Origin: JBDHRG01 sp039807445
GTDB lineage: Bacteria > Pseudomonadota > Gammaproteobacteria > Competibacterales > Competibacteraceae
Reading direction: 5' to 3'
Assembly: GCA_039807445.1 (NCBI GenBank)
Contig: JBDHRG010000048.1
Location: 1 to 21,697, forward strand
Length of the DNA stretch: 21,697 nucleotides
Below the pieces are notes generated by a model. The model was given only the letters and a program-made list of their open reading frames with translations, was not told the origin of the DNA and made no database searches. The position numbers and the translations under genes were made by a program. Positions 15,150 to 21,697 of the stretch are shown here, one piece after another. Numbering within the stretch: the stretch's first letter is position 1; the number at the start of each line of letters is the position of its first letter.

Positions 15150-16130
15150 TTACTGGATCAGGCCGAACTCGCGCGCCTGCCGTTCGTAGTCCTTCACGGC
15201 CTGCTTGACGTAGGCGTCGAGCTCGGCACCGGTCTTGGCGAAGGGGAACAGGTCGCGCTGCGCGCGCAGCTTGTCGAACTCGGGCGTGGCCATCAGCCTG
15301 TCGAAGGTCTGCACCCACCAGCGGTACTCGGCGTCGGAGACCTTGGGCCCGACGTAGAAGCCGCGGATGATCGGCCAGGAAACCTCGAAACCCTGCTCCT
15401 TCGCGGTCGGCAACTCGGCGAGCTTGCCGGGCAGGCGCGCGTCGGCGAGCACCGCGAGCACGCGCACCTTGCCGCCCTCGAGCTGCGGCGCCAGCTCGCC
15501 GAGGTCGCCCGAGTAGACCTGGACATGGCCGCCGAGCAGCGCGGTGAAGGCTTCGCCGCCACCCTCGAAGGCGACGTAACGCATGGCCTGGTGCTTGACG
15601 CCGGCCTGCCTGGCGATCAGCGCGGTCTTCATCCAGTCCTGGCTGCCGACGGTGCCGCCGGCACCGAACACGATCTTGCCAGGGTCGGCCTTCAGCGCCT
15701 CGATCAAGTCTTTCAGCGTCCTGAACGGCGAGTCGGTGCGCACGGCCACCACGCCGTAATCGGTGCCGATGCCGGCGACCCAGCGTACGTCGTTGACGGT
15801 GTACTTGCCGAACTTACCGATCGCCAGGTTCAGCAGCGACCCGCCCGAGAAGGCGACAATGGCGTTGGGGTCGGCCGGCCGCTGCGCGACGATGGCGTTG
15901 TACGCCACCGCGCCGATGCCGCCCGGCATGTAGGTGACGCGCATCGGCGTGTCGATGTACTGGCCGTCGAGCAGGCCGGACTGCGCCAGCTTGCAGGTCA
16001 GATCGAAGCCGCCGCCGGGCTTGGCCGGGGCGATGCACTCGGGTTTTTCGGGGGCGGCGATGGCGCCGGCGGCGCCCAGCGCGATCAGCAGGCCGCCGAG
16101 CGCAGCCAGGCGAGTGGGGGTCTTGTGCAT
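15150..16130 (-). CDS. tctC: TTT substrate-binding protein TctC (set 2), classical citrate-type
   Basis: A 326-residue periplasmic binding protein with a signal peptide (MHKTPTRLAALGGLLIALG onward, cut near residue 26, AIAA-PEK). The mature N terminus ECIAPAKPGGGFDLTCKL, then RVTYMPGGIGAVAYN, SGGSLLNLAIGKFGKY, GTDYGVVAVR, QDWMKTALIAR, MRYVAFEGGGE and PIIRGFYVGPKVSD closely follow the TctC/OpdH-linked citrate binders of Pseudomonas and Salmonella as I recall them. The two cysteines near the first loop (in ECIAP and LTCKL) are part of that subgroup and could form a disulfide. The ATG at 16130 follows GAGGATGACAGC. It is the first gene of operon set 2 and diverges from tctD set 2. Citrate, or a close tricarboxylate, is the most likely ligand. 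Confidence 0.95.
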   Translation of the reverse strand: MHKTPTRLAALGGLLIALGAAGAIAAPEKPECIAPAKPGGGFDLTCKLAQSGLLDGQYIDTPMRVTYMPGGIGAVAYNAIVAQRPADPNAIVAFSGGSLLNLAIGKFGKYTVNDVRWVAGIGTDYGVVAVRTDSPFRTLKDLIEALKADPGKIVFGAGGTVGSQDWMKTALIARQAGVKHQAMRYVAFEGGGEAFTALLGGHVQVYSGDLGELAPQLEGGKVRVLAVLADARLPGKLAELPTAKEQGFEVSWPIIRGFYVGPKVSDAEYRWWVQTFDRLMATPEFDKLRAQRDLFPFAKTGAELDAYVKQAVKDYERQAREFGLIQ

Positions 16131-16316
16131 GCTGTCATCCTCAAGCGGTGGTGCTCCCGCCCCGGCGGGCGGATTCTCCGGGATCTCAGTGGACGCCCGG
16201 GGCCGATCTCCGATGCCGTGGCATCGGTGCGCACCGTAATCGGGGCCGGCTTTCAGATGGCTTTCAAACTTCCGTAAGCTTGTCGGCATCCCGCCACCCG
16301 GAATGAAACATCCGTC
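16131..16316. promoter_or_regulatory. Divergent control region of tct set 2 with a palindrome and tandem direct repeats
   Basis: This 186-bp gap separates tctC and tctD. It carries a perfect palindrome, ccgatgcc-gt-ggcatcgg (16210-16227), and two direct copies of ggctttca (16248-16255 and 16259-16266) exactly 11 bases apart. OmpR-family regulators bind as head-to-tail dimers to direct repeats about one helical turn apart, so the direct repeats are a good candidate operator for the adjacent TctD. The palindrome would suit a different, two-fold symmetric protein. Promoter hexamers are not clear. Confidence 0.5.
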
Positions 16317-16994
16317 ATGCGCATTCTGCTTGCGGAAGACAACGACGAGCTCGCGCTGTGGCTGAGCCGCGCGCTGCAGTCGCGCGGCTTCGCCGTCGAC
16401 CACATCGCCGACGGCCGCGCAGTCGACCAGGCGCTGGCGACCGTGCCGTACGCCTTGGCGATCCTCGACCTCGGGCTGCCACGGATGGACGGGCTCGAGG
16501 TGCTGCGACGCTTGCGCGCGCGCGGTGGCGCGACGCCGGTGCTGGTCCTGACTGCGCGCGGCGAGGTAGCGGACCGGGTCAGGGGGCTGGACCTCGGCGC
16601 CGACGACTACCTCGCCAAGCCCTTCGAGCTCGACGAGCTCGAGGCGCGGGTCAAGGCGTTGCTGCGCCGCAGCAGCGGCCACGAGCGCCCGCTGGTGAGC
16701 GTGGGCTCGCTGGCCTTCGATACGGTCGGCCGCGTCTTCACGCTGGCCGGGCGCACGCTGGCGCTGACTCCGCGCGAAGCCGCGGTGCTCGAGGTGCTGG
16801 TGCTGACCGCCGGGCGCGCGGTGCGCAAGCAGCAGCTGTTCGAGCAGGTGTTCGTGCTCGACGACGACGTCGGCCTCGATGCGATCGAGATCTACGTCCA
16901 TCGCCTGCGGCGCAAGCTCGAGGGCTCGGATGTCGCGATCACCACGCTGCGCGGTCTGGGATACCTGCTGGAGCGGCGCGGTGAGCCGTCCTGA
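16317..16994 (+). CDS. tctD: OmpR/PhoB-family response regulator TctD (set 2)
   Basis: A 225-residue regulator. The receiver domain starts RILLAEDNDELA, with D8 in the acidic pocket, phospho-acceptor D51 in AILDLGLPRMDG, T79 and K101 in YLAKPFELDELEARV. The C-terminal winged-helix domain (about 125-220) has the usual EIYVHRLRRKLE recognition helix and ITTLRGLGYLLE wing. It should be phosphorylated by the following kinase and activate the divergent tctCBA operon. Its coding end overlaps the kinase start by 14 bases. It aligns over its length with the set 1 regulator (same D51 and K101 numbering), so the two TctDE pairs are paralogues. Confidence 0.93.
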   Translation: MRILLAEDNDELALWLSRALQSRGFAVDHIADGRAVDQALATVPYALAILDLGLPRMDGLEVLRRLRARGGATPVLVLTARGEVADRVRGLDLGADDYLAKPFELDELEARVKALLRRSSGHERPLVSVGSLAFDTVGRVFTLAGRTLALTPREAAVLEVLVLTAGRAVRKQQLFEQVFVLDDDVGLDAIEIYVHRLRRKLEGSDVAITTLRGLGYLLERRGEPS

Positions 16995-18420
16995 CCCGGG
17001 CGGGTCGCGATCGAAACCGCTCGGCAGCCTGCGCGGCCAGCTGCTGCGGCGCCTGTCGGCACCGCTGTTCGCGCTGTGGGCGCTCGGTACCTTCAGCGCC
17101 TACCGCGAGGCAGCCGATGCCGCCACGCTGGCCTACGACCGCACGCTGCTCGCTTCGGCGCGTGCGATCGCCGAACGCGTGTCGGCGCTCGACGGGCGGG
17201 TGACGGTGGACGTTCCCTGGGTGGCGCTCGACACGTTCGAAGCCGCCACCCCAGGACGGATCTTCTACCGCGTCGGTGGCATCGCGGGCGAGTTCGTCTC
17301 GGGCTACGACGACTTCCCCCTGCCACCGCCGGGCCTGCGGCGCAGCGAGCTCTACCCGGCGCTGGTGTCCTTCTACGACGGTGAATACCGCGGCATGCCG
17401 ATCCGGATCGCGGCACTGCACCAGCCGGTGGTCGAGGGCGGGGTGCAGGGCATGGCGCTGATCCAGGTCGGCGAGACGCTCGAGGCACGCCGCACGCTCG
17501 CGCGCCAGCTCTTGCTCGGCACGCTGTGGCGCCAGGGACTGCTGGTGCTCGCCGGCGCGCTGGCGATCCTGCTCGCAGTGCGCGGTGCGCTGCGCCCGCT
17601 CGAACGCCTGCGCCGCGCCGTCGACAGCCGTACGCCCGACGACATGCGGAGCTTCGATGACACCGCGGTGCACCGCGAGGTGCGCCCGCTGGTCGCGGCG
17701 CTGAACCATTACACCGAGCGTCTGCACGCGCTGGTCGAGAGCCAGCGCCGCTTCATCGCCGACGCTTCGCACCAGTTGCGTACGCCGCTCGCGGTGCTCA
17801 AGACCCAGGCGGCGCACGCGCTGGCGCACGAGGATCCGACGCTGTGGCGCGAAGCGCTGCGTGCGATGCAGCTTACCGTCGACCGGATGGCGCGGCTCGC
17901 CAACCAGCTGCTGTCGCTGGCGCGCGCCGAATCCGCTGCCGCCGCCGAACGCGCGCCGCTCGAGCTGATCGGGCTGGTCAGCGAGCTGTGCCTGGAGCGC
18001 GCGCCTGATGCGGTGAGCCGCGGCATCGACCTCGGCTTCGAAGCACCGGACGGCGAATGCCGCGTGGACGGCGACGCGACGCTGCTGCACGAACTGCTCG
18101 CCAACCTGCTCGACAACGCGCTGCGCTACGTGCCCGCCGGCGGGCGCATCACGGCGCGGGTGCGGTGCGCGCCCGGCGTCGGGGCCTGCATCGAGATCCT
18201 CGACGACGGCCCCGGCATTCCGCCGGCCGAGCGTCGGCGCGTGCTCGAGCGCTTCTACCGCCTGCCCGGCAGTGACGGCGAAGGTTCCGGGCTGGGGCTC
18301 GCGATCGTGCGCGACATCGCCCGCGTGCACGGCGGCAGCGTCAGCCTCGGCGAAGGGCTGGACGGGCGTGGCTTGGGCGTGCGCGTCGAGCTGCCGGCGC
18401 AGTCCCCCCTCCATTGGTAG
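16981..18420 (+). CDS. tctE: Sensor histidine kinase TctE (set 2), GTG start
   Basis: A 479-residue membrane kinase. Hydrophobic segments near residues 24-41 and 180-198 flank a periplasmic sensor of about 140 residues with FYRVGGIAGEFVSGYDDFP, the same RVGG-type motif as the set 1 kinase. HisKA has H264 in DASHQLRTPLAVL, the ATPase has N379 in LLDNALRYVP, DDGPGI and GSGLGLAIVRDIA. The GTG at 16981 overlaps the tctD coding end by 14 bases and has GGAG seven bases before it; no ATG lies before the first membrane segment. It should detect tricarboxylate in the periplasm, perhaps with help from the TctC protein as shown for the related Bordetella BctCBA/BctDE system. Confidence 0.92.
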   Translation: MSRPDPGGSRSKPLGSLRGQLLRRLSAPLFALWALGTFSAYREAADAATLAYDRTLLASARAIAERVSALDGRVTVDVPWVALDTFEAATPGRIFYRVGGIAGEFVSGYDDFPLPPPGLRRSELYPALVSFYDGEYRGMPIRIAALHQPVVEGGVQGMALIQVGETLEARRTLARQLLLGTLWRQGLLVLAGALAILLAVRGALRPLERLRRAVDSRTPDDMRSFDDTAVHREVRPLVAALNHYTERLHALVESQRRFIADASHQLRTPLAVLKTQAAHALAHEDPTLWREALRAMQLTVDRMARLANQLLSLARAESAAAAERAPLELIGLVSELCLERAPDAVSRGIDLGFEAPDGECRVDGDATLLHELLANLLDNALRYVPAGGRITARVRCAPGVGACIEILDDGPGIPPAERRRVLERFYRLPGSDGEGSGLGLAIVRDIARVHGGSVSLGEGLDGRGLGVRVELPAQSPLHW

Positions 18421-18421
18421 C

Positions 18422-18454
18422 GTCCGGGCTATCGGTGCCGGCGCCGTAGCGGAC
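18422..18454. terminator. Imperfect GC hairpin between converging tctE (set 2) and the small gene
   Basis: The gap is only 51 bp. Segments gtccg, cta and cgg on the left pair with ccg, tag and cggac on the right, with two small bulges. There is no clear U-tract on either strand, so this may be a weak bidirectional terminator or chance folding in GC-rich DNA. Confidence 0.25.
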
Positions 18455-18471
18455 AGGCGTCGTCGGGCGGC

Positions 18472-18663
18472 TCAGCAGTACCAGCTCGAGCGGGTCGGCT
18501 GCCGCCGCCATGCCTCGAGGAAGGCGAGCAGGCCGCTCAGCCAGCCGCCCGGGGCGCGCCTGGGCTGATAGATCGCCAGCACGGCGTTGGCGCTGCGCGC
18601 TTCGACGCCCGCCTTCGCCCGCCCGAACTCGGGGCGCAGCACATTCGACTTGAAGCGGCTCAT
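18472..18663 (-). CDS. Small basic protein of unknown function (63 residues)
   Basis: I do not recognise a family. The frame runs from ATG at 18663 to TGA at 18472. GAGGTGA lies eight bases before the ATG, a good ribosome site that sets this start apart from longer in-frame options (for example ATG codons near 18720 that lack one). The protein starts MSRFKSNVLRPEFGRAK, has a probable amphipathic or short hydrophobic helix WLSGLLAFLEAWRR near residues 41-54, and ends in SSWYC with a terminal cysteine. Length and the C-terminal helix recall DUF1127-type small proteins, but the diagnostic basic motif is not clear. It stands alone, convergent with tctE and divergent from the lyase-like genes. Confidence 0.55.
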   Translation of the reverse strand: MSRFKSNVLRPEFGRAKAGVEARSANAVLAIYQPRRAPGGWLSGLLAFLEAWRRQPTRSSWYC

Positions 18664-18927
18664 GGCATTCACCTCGCTGATTTCGAATCCCGGCCGGATC
18701 GTCCGGCGCTCGGGAAACATCATCGAATCTCGGTGGGTTCCGCTCAAACGACTTATCGTGCAGTGCAGCATGAAGATTTCTTGAAACGCGCCGTGCCCGC
18801 GCCGGGAATCGACCACCTCCTTCGGCATCGGCATGACAGCTAGACGAAAGCTCGGCTCCCCAGAATGCACCTCGACGGTCCGGACCGCTGCGGTTGGTCC
18901 GAAGGCCGGGGGACAGGAGGAGATGCG
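18664..18927. promoter_or_regulatory. Divergent gap between the small gene and the citrate-lyase-like operon
   Basis: The 264-bp region should hold promoters for both sides. It is less GC-rich than its surroundings around 18720-18790. A perfect 6-bp palindrome, gccgga-tcg-tccggc (18693-18707), lies in the leader of the small gene. No consensus sigma-70 pair or sigma-54 site was found. GGAGGA at 18916-18921 is the ribosome site of the next gene. Confidence 0.35.
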
Positions 18928-20214
18928 ATGCAACTGACAGGCATGCTGCACGGCGCGAAGCTGCTGCGCTACGTGGATTTCCCGACCGCCGAGGTGCTCG
19001 GACCCGAGGCCGACGAGGACGCCATCAAGGCGCTGATCGAGCGCTGCGGCGCGGTGTTCGTCAAGCCGATCTTCAGGGGTGGGGTCGGCAAGAAGGGCAA
19101 GGCCGGGCTGCTCGGCCGCGCCACCGACCTCAGGACCGCGCTGGCCGAGAAGGAGCGCCTGTACTTCGCCGAGCACCGCGTGAAGCACGGCGTGAGCAAG
19201 GCCCAGGGCGTGACCTTCGAGGGCGCGGTGCCGGCCGAGCACGAGGTGTACTTCTCGATCGCCGACGCCACGCGCTTCCGCGCGCCGACCATCACGCTGA
19301 CCCACCGGGGCGGCATGGACATCGAGGCGCTGCCCAGGGACCAGATCGCCGAGGTGCCGTTCGAGGCGCTGACCGGGCTGAAGAGCTTCGTGATCGCCAA
19401 CGCGCTGTCCGACCTCGGCGCGCCGAGGGAAATCGTCTCGCCGCTGGTGCAGCACCTGCCCAAGCTGTGGGAGCTGTTCCACCACTACGGCATGACCACG
19501 CTCGAGCTGAACCCGATCCGCATGATGCCGGGCAAGGGCGGGCGGCTGGTGCCGGTGGCCTGCGACTTCAAGTGCGGCTTCGACCGCGACGATCCGCGCT
19601 GGGAGCGCCTGAACCTGCCGGTGCACCTGTTCGCCGCCGACACCTCGGACTTCGAACAGGAAATCAATCAGCTGCGCACCTACCAGGGGCAGAGCGACGT
19701 CTACGTGATCAACGCCGCGGGCACGATCCTGGCACCGACCTTCGGCGGCGGCGCCAACTCGCTGGTGACGCAGGCGCTGGGCGACGACGCGATCATCTCC
19801 TCGGACTTCGGCGGCAACCCGCCCTACGAAAAGATGCGCGACGTGGCGCGCATCTGCTTCAAGCACTGGCTGGCGCAGTCGAACGTGCTGTTCATCATCG
19901 GCGGCAAGTCCAACAACACCGACATCGACGTGACCTTCCGCGCGATGGCCGATGCGCTGCGCGAGCACTTCGGCGCGCACGGACCGACGCCGCTGTACGT
20001 GGTGGTCGGGCGCGGCGGGCCGAACCTGATCCGCGGCATGGGCGTGCTGAAGGACACCTGCGAGGCGCTCGGCCTGCCCTACCGCTTCTTCGGCTTCGAC
20101 TCGGCGATGAGCGAGGTCGTCAATCATGCCCAGGCCGCCGACCGCTGGATGAAGGCCGGCGGGCGCGAACAACTGGCGCGCAAGCTGGGCCTCGGCGCCC
20201 AGCACGCGGTGTGA
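18928..20214 (+). CDS. ATP citrate lyase beta-subunit-like protein (ATP-grasp plus citrate-binding domain)
   Basis: A 428-residue protein that follows the N-terminal part of animal ACLY and the small subunit (AclB) of bacterial ATP citrate lyase rather than ordinary SucC. The ATP-grasp region (about 1-245) has VKPIFRGGVGKKGKAGL at 45-61 and LELNP at 192-196, the metal/ATP loop. The second domain (about 250-425) has AGTILAPTFGGGAN, then GGKSNNTDI at 325-333 and GRGGPN at 361-366. In human ACLY, as I recall the structure, citrate is held by residues of the ANFT loop and Arg379; here N329, T331 and R362 fall at those places, with the Phe replaced by N330. Expected role: ATP-driven formation of citryl-CoA (or a similar acyl-CoA) with the next gene product. 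AGGAGGA before 18928 supports the start. Citrate is inferred; another tricarboxylate is possible. Confidence 0.85.
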   Translation: MQLTGMLHGAKLLRYVDFPTAEVLGPEADEDAIKALIERCGAVFVKPIFRGGVGKKGKAGLLGRATDLRTALAEKERLYFAEHRVKHGVSKAQGVTFEGAVPAEHEVYFSIADATRFRAPTITLTHRGGMDIEALPRDQIAEVPFEALTGLKSFVIANALSDLGAPREIVSPLVQHLPKLWELFHHYGMTTLELNPIRMMPGKGGRLVPVACDFKCGFDRDDPRWERLNLPVHLFAADTSDFEQEINQLRTYQGQSDVYVINAAGTILAPTFGGGANSLVTQALGDDAIISSDFGGNPPYEKMRDVARICFKHWLAQSNVLFIIGGKSNNTDIDVTFRAMADALREHFGAHGPTPLYVVVGRGGPNLIRGMGVLKDTCEALGLPYRFFGFDSAMSEVVNHAQAADRWMKAGGREQLARKLGLGAQHAV

Positions 20215-20238
20215 ACCGGATCGGGAGGCGATGAAGCG

Positions 20239-21697
20239 ATGCACAAGCAAGGTGTAGGGGATTTCAAGTACTTCGTCGGCATCAGCTCGCTCGAGCAGGT
20301 GGCGACGCGCGCCGACCGCGTCTGCGTGCTCAACATCCTCGGCGGCGAGTCGAGCGAGGTCACGCCGGTGAGCCACGCCTACTCGGGCGGCAACGTGGCG
20401 TTCGGCACCTCGCCCGGGCGCAGGGGGCAGATGCTGAAGACGCCGAGCGGCGAGGTGCCGGTGTTCAACAGCGTGCGCGAGGGGCTGGACGCCGGCCACC
20501 GCTTCAACACCGGCGTGGTCTACCTGCCGCCGGCGGGGGTGCGCGACGGCGTCGCCGAGCTGATCCGCGTCAACCCGGAGCTCGCCAAGATCGTCATCGT
20601 CACCGAGAAGGTGGCGGTGCACGATGCGCGCGAGATCCGCGCGATGGCGCAGCAGAGCGGCATCGACATCTTCGGCGCCAACTGCCTCGGCGTCGCCGAC
20701 GCCTGGAACCGGGTGCGCATCGGCGGTGCGCTGGGGGGCGACCACCCCGAGGAGTCGCTGATCCCGGGCTCGGTGGCGCTGTACTCGAACTCGGGCAACT
20801 TCACGACGACGATCGCGCAGTACCTCGCCACCGCCGGCTGGGGCACGACCACGGCCATCTCCAGCGGCAAGGATCTCTACATCCACTTCGCCGCGCCGGA
20901 GTTCGCCTACGCGCTGGCCAACGACCGCCGCAGCCGGGCCGCGGTGATGTACGTCGAGCCGGGCGGCTACTACGAGCAGGGCCTGAAGCTCACCAAGCCG
21001 ACCGTGGTCTGCGTGGTCGGGCGCTGGAAGGCCAGGCTCACCCGTGCCGTGGGCCACGCCGGGGCGATGGCGGGCTCGGGCGACGATGCCGAGGCCAAGG
21101 AGCGCTGGTTCATGGAGGCCTTCGGCGTCGACGGCCTGTTCTCGCCCGAGCAGCCGGTGTGTTCGGCCAAGGGGGCGGTGGTCACCAACATCGCCCACAT
21201 CCCGCTGGCCCTGACCCGGGTGATGGCGCTCAACGGCGTGGTGCCCGACTTCGAACCGCGCGGCAGCCTCGCGCTCAAGCCCTGGTTCGGCAACGCCCAG
21301 GGGCTGGACCTGCCGCCCGAGCTCGACCTGCCGGTGGTCGAGGCCGTGCCGCCGTACAATGCCCAGATCGCGGCGCTCGGCCGCCAGATCGGCCGCAGCT
21401 TCCCGCGCCAGGCGATGAAGGATGCCTCGGGCGCCTCGCAGATGGACGCGCAGACGCAGATCACCCGCCTGCACGGCCTCAGCGTGCTCGAGCTCTCGCG
21501 CCAGCCGCTGGAGTCGAACCTGTGCTTCGCGCTGCTGCGCGAGCCCAACGGCGCCAACGACAACGCGCTGGTCAACGTCGCCCTCGCCGCCCACGTCAAC
21601 CTGCACGGCGACCCGCTGCTCGCCGCCGCCGACGCCGCGCGCGCGGCCGGCAACGCCCCCAACGCGGTGCTCGCCGCCGCCGCCAGCCTGCTCGGCC
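20239..21697 (+). CDS. ATP citrate lyase alpha-subunit-like protein (CoA-ligase plus citrate-synthase-like region), truncated at window end
   Basis: 486 residues are visible and the frame is open at the edge. A CoA-binding Rossmann region (about 8-125, with NILGGESSEV and IFGANCLG) is followed by a ligase domain starting GSVALYSNSGNFT near 175 and the phosphohistidine site H273 in VGHAGAMAG, equivalent to the active His of SucD and to His760 of human ACLY. From about residue 390 the sequence leaves SucD and reads like the start of a citrate-synthase-fold module (FALLREPNGAND, AAHVNLHGDPLLAAA), as in the large subunit AclA, which cleaves citryl-CoA to acetyl-CoA and oxaloacetate. The loop usually written as GGD in SucD and ACLY appears as SSGKD here. 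The ATG at 20239 follows GGGAGG; an ATG at 20231 meets a stop after eight codons. It lies 24 bases after the beta-like gene, one operon. Confidence 0.85.
   Translation, partial: MHKQGVGDFKYFVGISSLEQVATRADRVCVLNILGGESSEVTPVSHAYSGGNVAFGTSPGRRGQMLKTPSGEVPVFNSVREGLDAGHRFNTGVVYLPPAGVRDGVAELIRVNPELAKIVIVTEKVAVHDAREIRAMAQQSGIDIFGANCLGVADAWNRVRIGGALGGDHPEESLIPGSVALYSNSGNFTTTIAQYLATAGWGTTTAISSGKDLYIHFAAPEFAYALANDRRSRAAVMYVEPGGYYEQGLKLTKPTVVCVVGRWKARLTRAVGHAGAMAGSGDDAEAKERWFMEAFGVDGLFSPEQPVCSAKGAVVTNIAHIPLALTRVMALNGVVPDFEPRGSLALKPWFGNAQGLDLPPELDLPVVEAVPPYNAQIAALGRQIGRSFPRQAMKDASGASQMDAQTQITRLHGLSVLELSRQPLESNLCFALLREPNGANDNALVNVALAAHVNLHGDPLLAAADAARAAGNAPNAVLAAAASLLG

Noticed and set aside
18664..21606. 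A frame of about 980 codons antisense to the citrate-lyase-like genes that runs into the small gene
   Set aside because: H/V/R/A-rich antisense reading without motifs; only the last 63 codons, with their own ribosome site, look like a gene.

Overview
The window is GC-rich DNA (roughly two thirds G+C by eye) with dense, often translationally overlapping genes. Protein style, the two tripartite tricarboxylate transporter (TTT) sets with Bug-type binding proteins, and an intergenic repeat whose spurious translation contains VIPAKAGIQ all point to a betaproteobacterium. A Rhodocyclales member such as Thauera, Azoarcus or Aromatoleum is my best guess. That placement is inference; no rRNA or tRNA gene was recognised here.

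Layout from left to right. (1) The 5' end of a TerC-family membrane protein gene (minus strand) is cut by the window edge. It is followed by a structured intergenic region with a terminator-like hairpin and a long, nested inverted repeat. (2) TTT set 1, tctC-tctB-tctA, runs on the minus strand (3317 to 359). It diverges from a plus-strand operon of an OmpR-type regulator (tctD-like), its sensor kinase (tctE-like) and a periplasmic binding protein with no ABC permease or ATPase beside it. (3) A plus-strand pair follows: a large hybrid kinase (Cache-like sensor, HAMP, PAS, PAS, HisKA, HATPase, REC, Hpt) and a REC-EAL cyclic-di-GMP phosphodiesterase with intact catalytic motifs. (4) Just after the EAL gene lies a 55-bp fragment nearly identical to the 3' part of the binding-protein gene from block 2, then a mobile-type nested inverted repeat in the convergent gap. 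(5) TTT set 2, tctC-tctB-tctA plus an AbrB-family membrane protein gene, runs on the minus strand (16130 to 12074). It diverges from a second tctD-tctE pair. (6) A small minus-strand gene of unknown function comes next. (7) At the right edge is a plus-strand pair resembling the two halves of ATP citrate lyase: an ATP-grasp/citrate-binding subunit and a CoA-ligase alpha subunit running into a citrate-synthase-like region, truncated by the window end.

Read together, the block looks like a tri/dicarboxylate sensing, uptake and use island. Two independently controlled, high-affinity sodium- or proton-driven importers each have a dedicated divergent two-component system. Beside one stands a phosphorelay to c-di-GMP turnover. 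Next to the importer whose binding protein most resembles the known citrate binders are genes for an ATP-dependent citrate-cleaving (or related acyl-CoA forming) enzyme. The physical layout is seen directly; the functional link between uptake and the lyase-like enzyme is inference.
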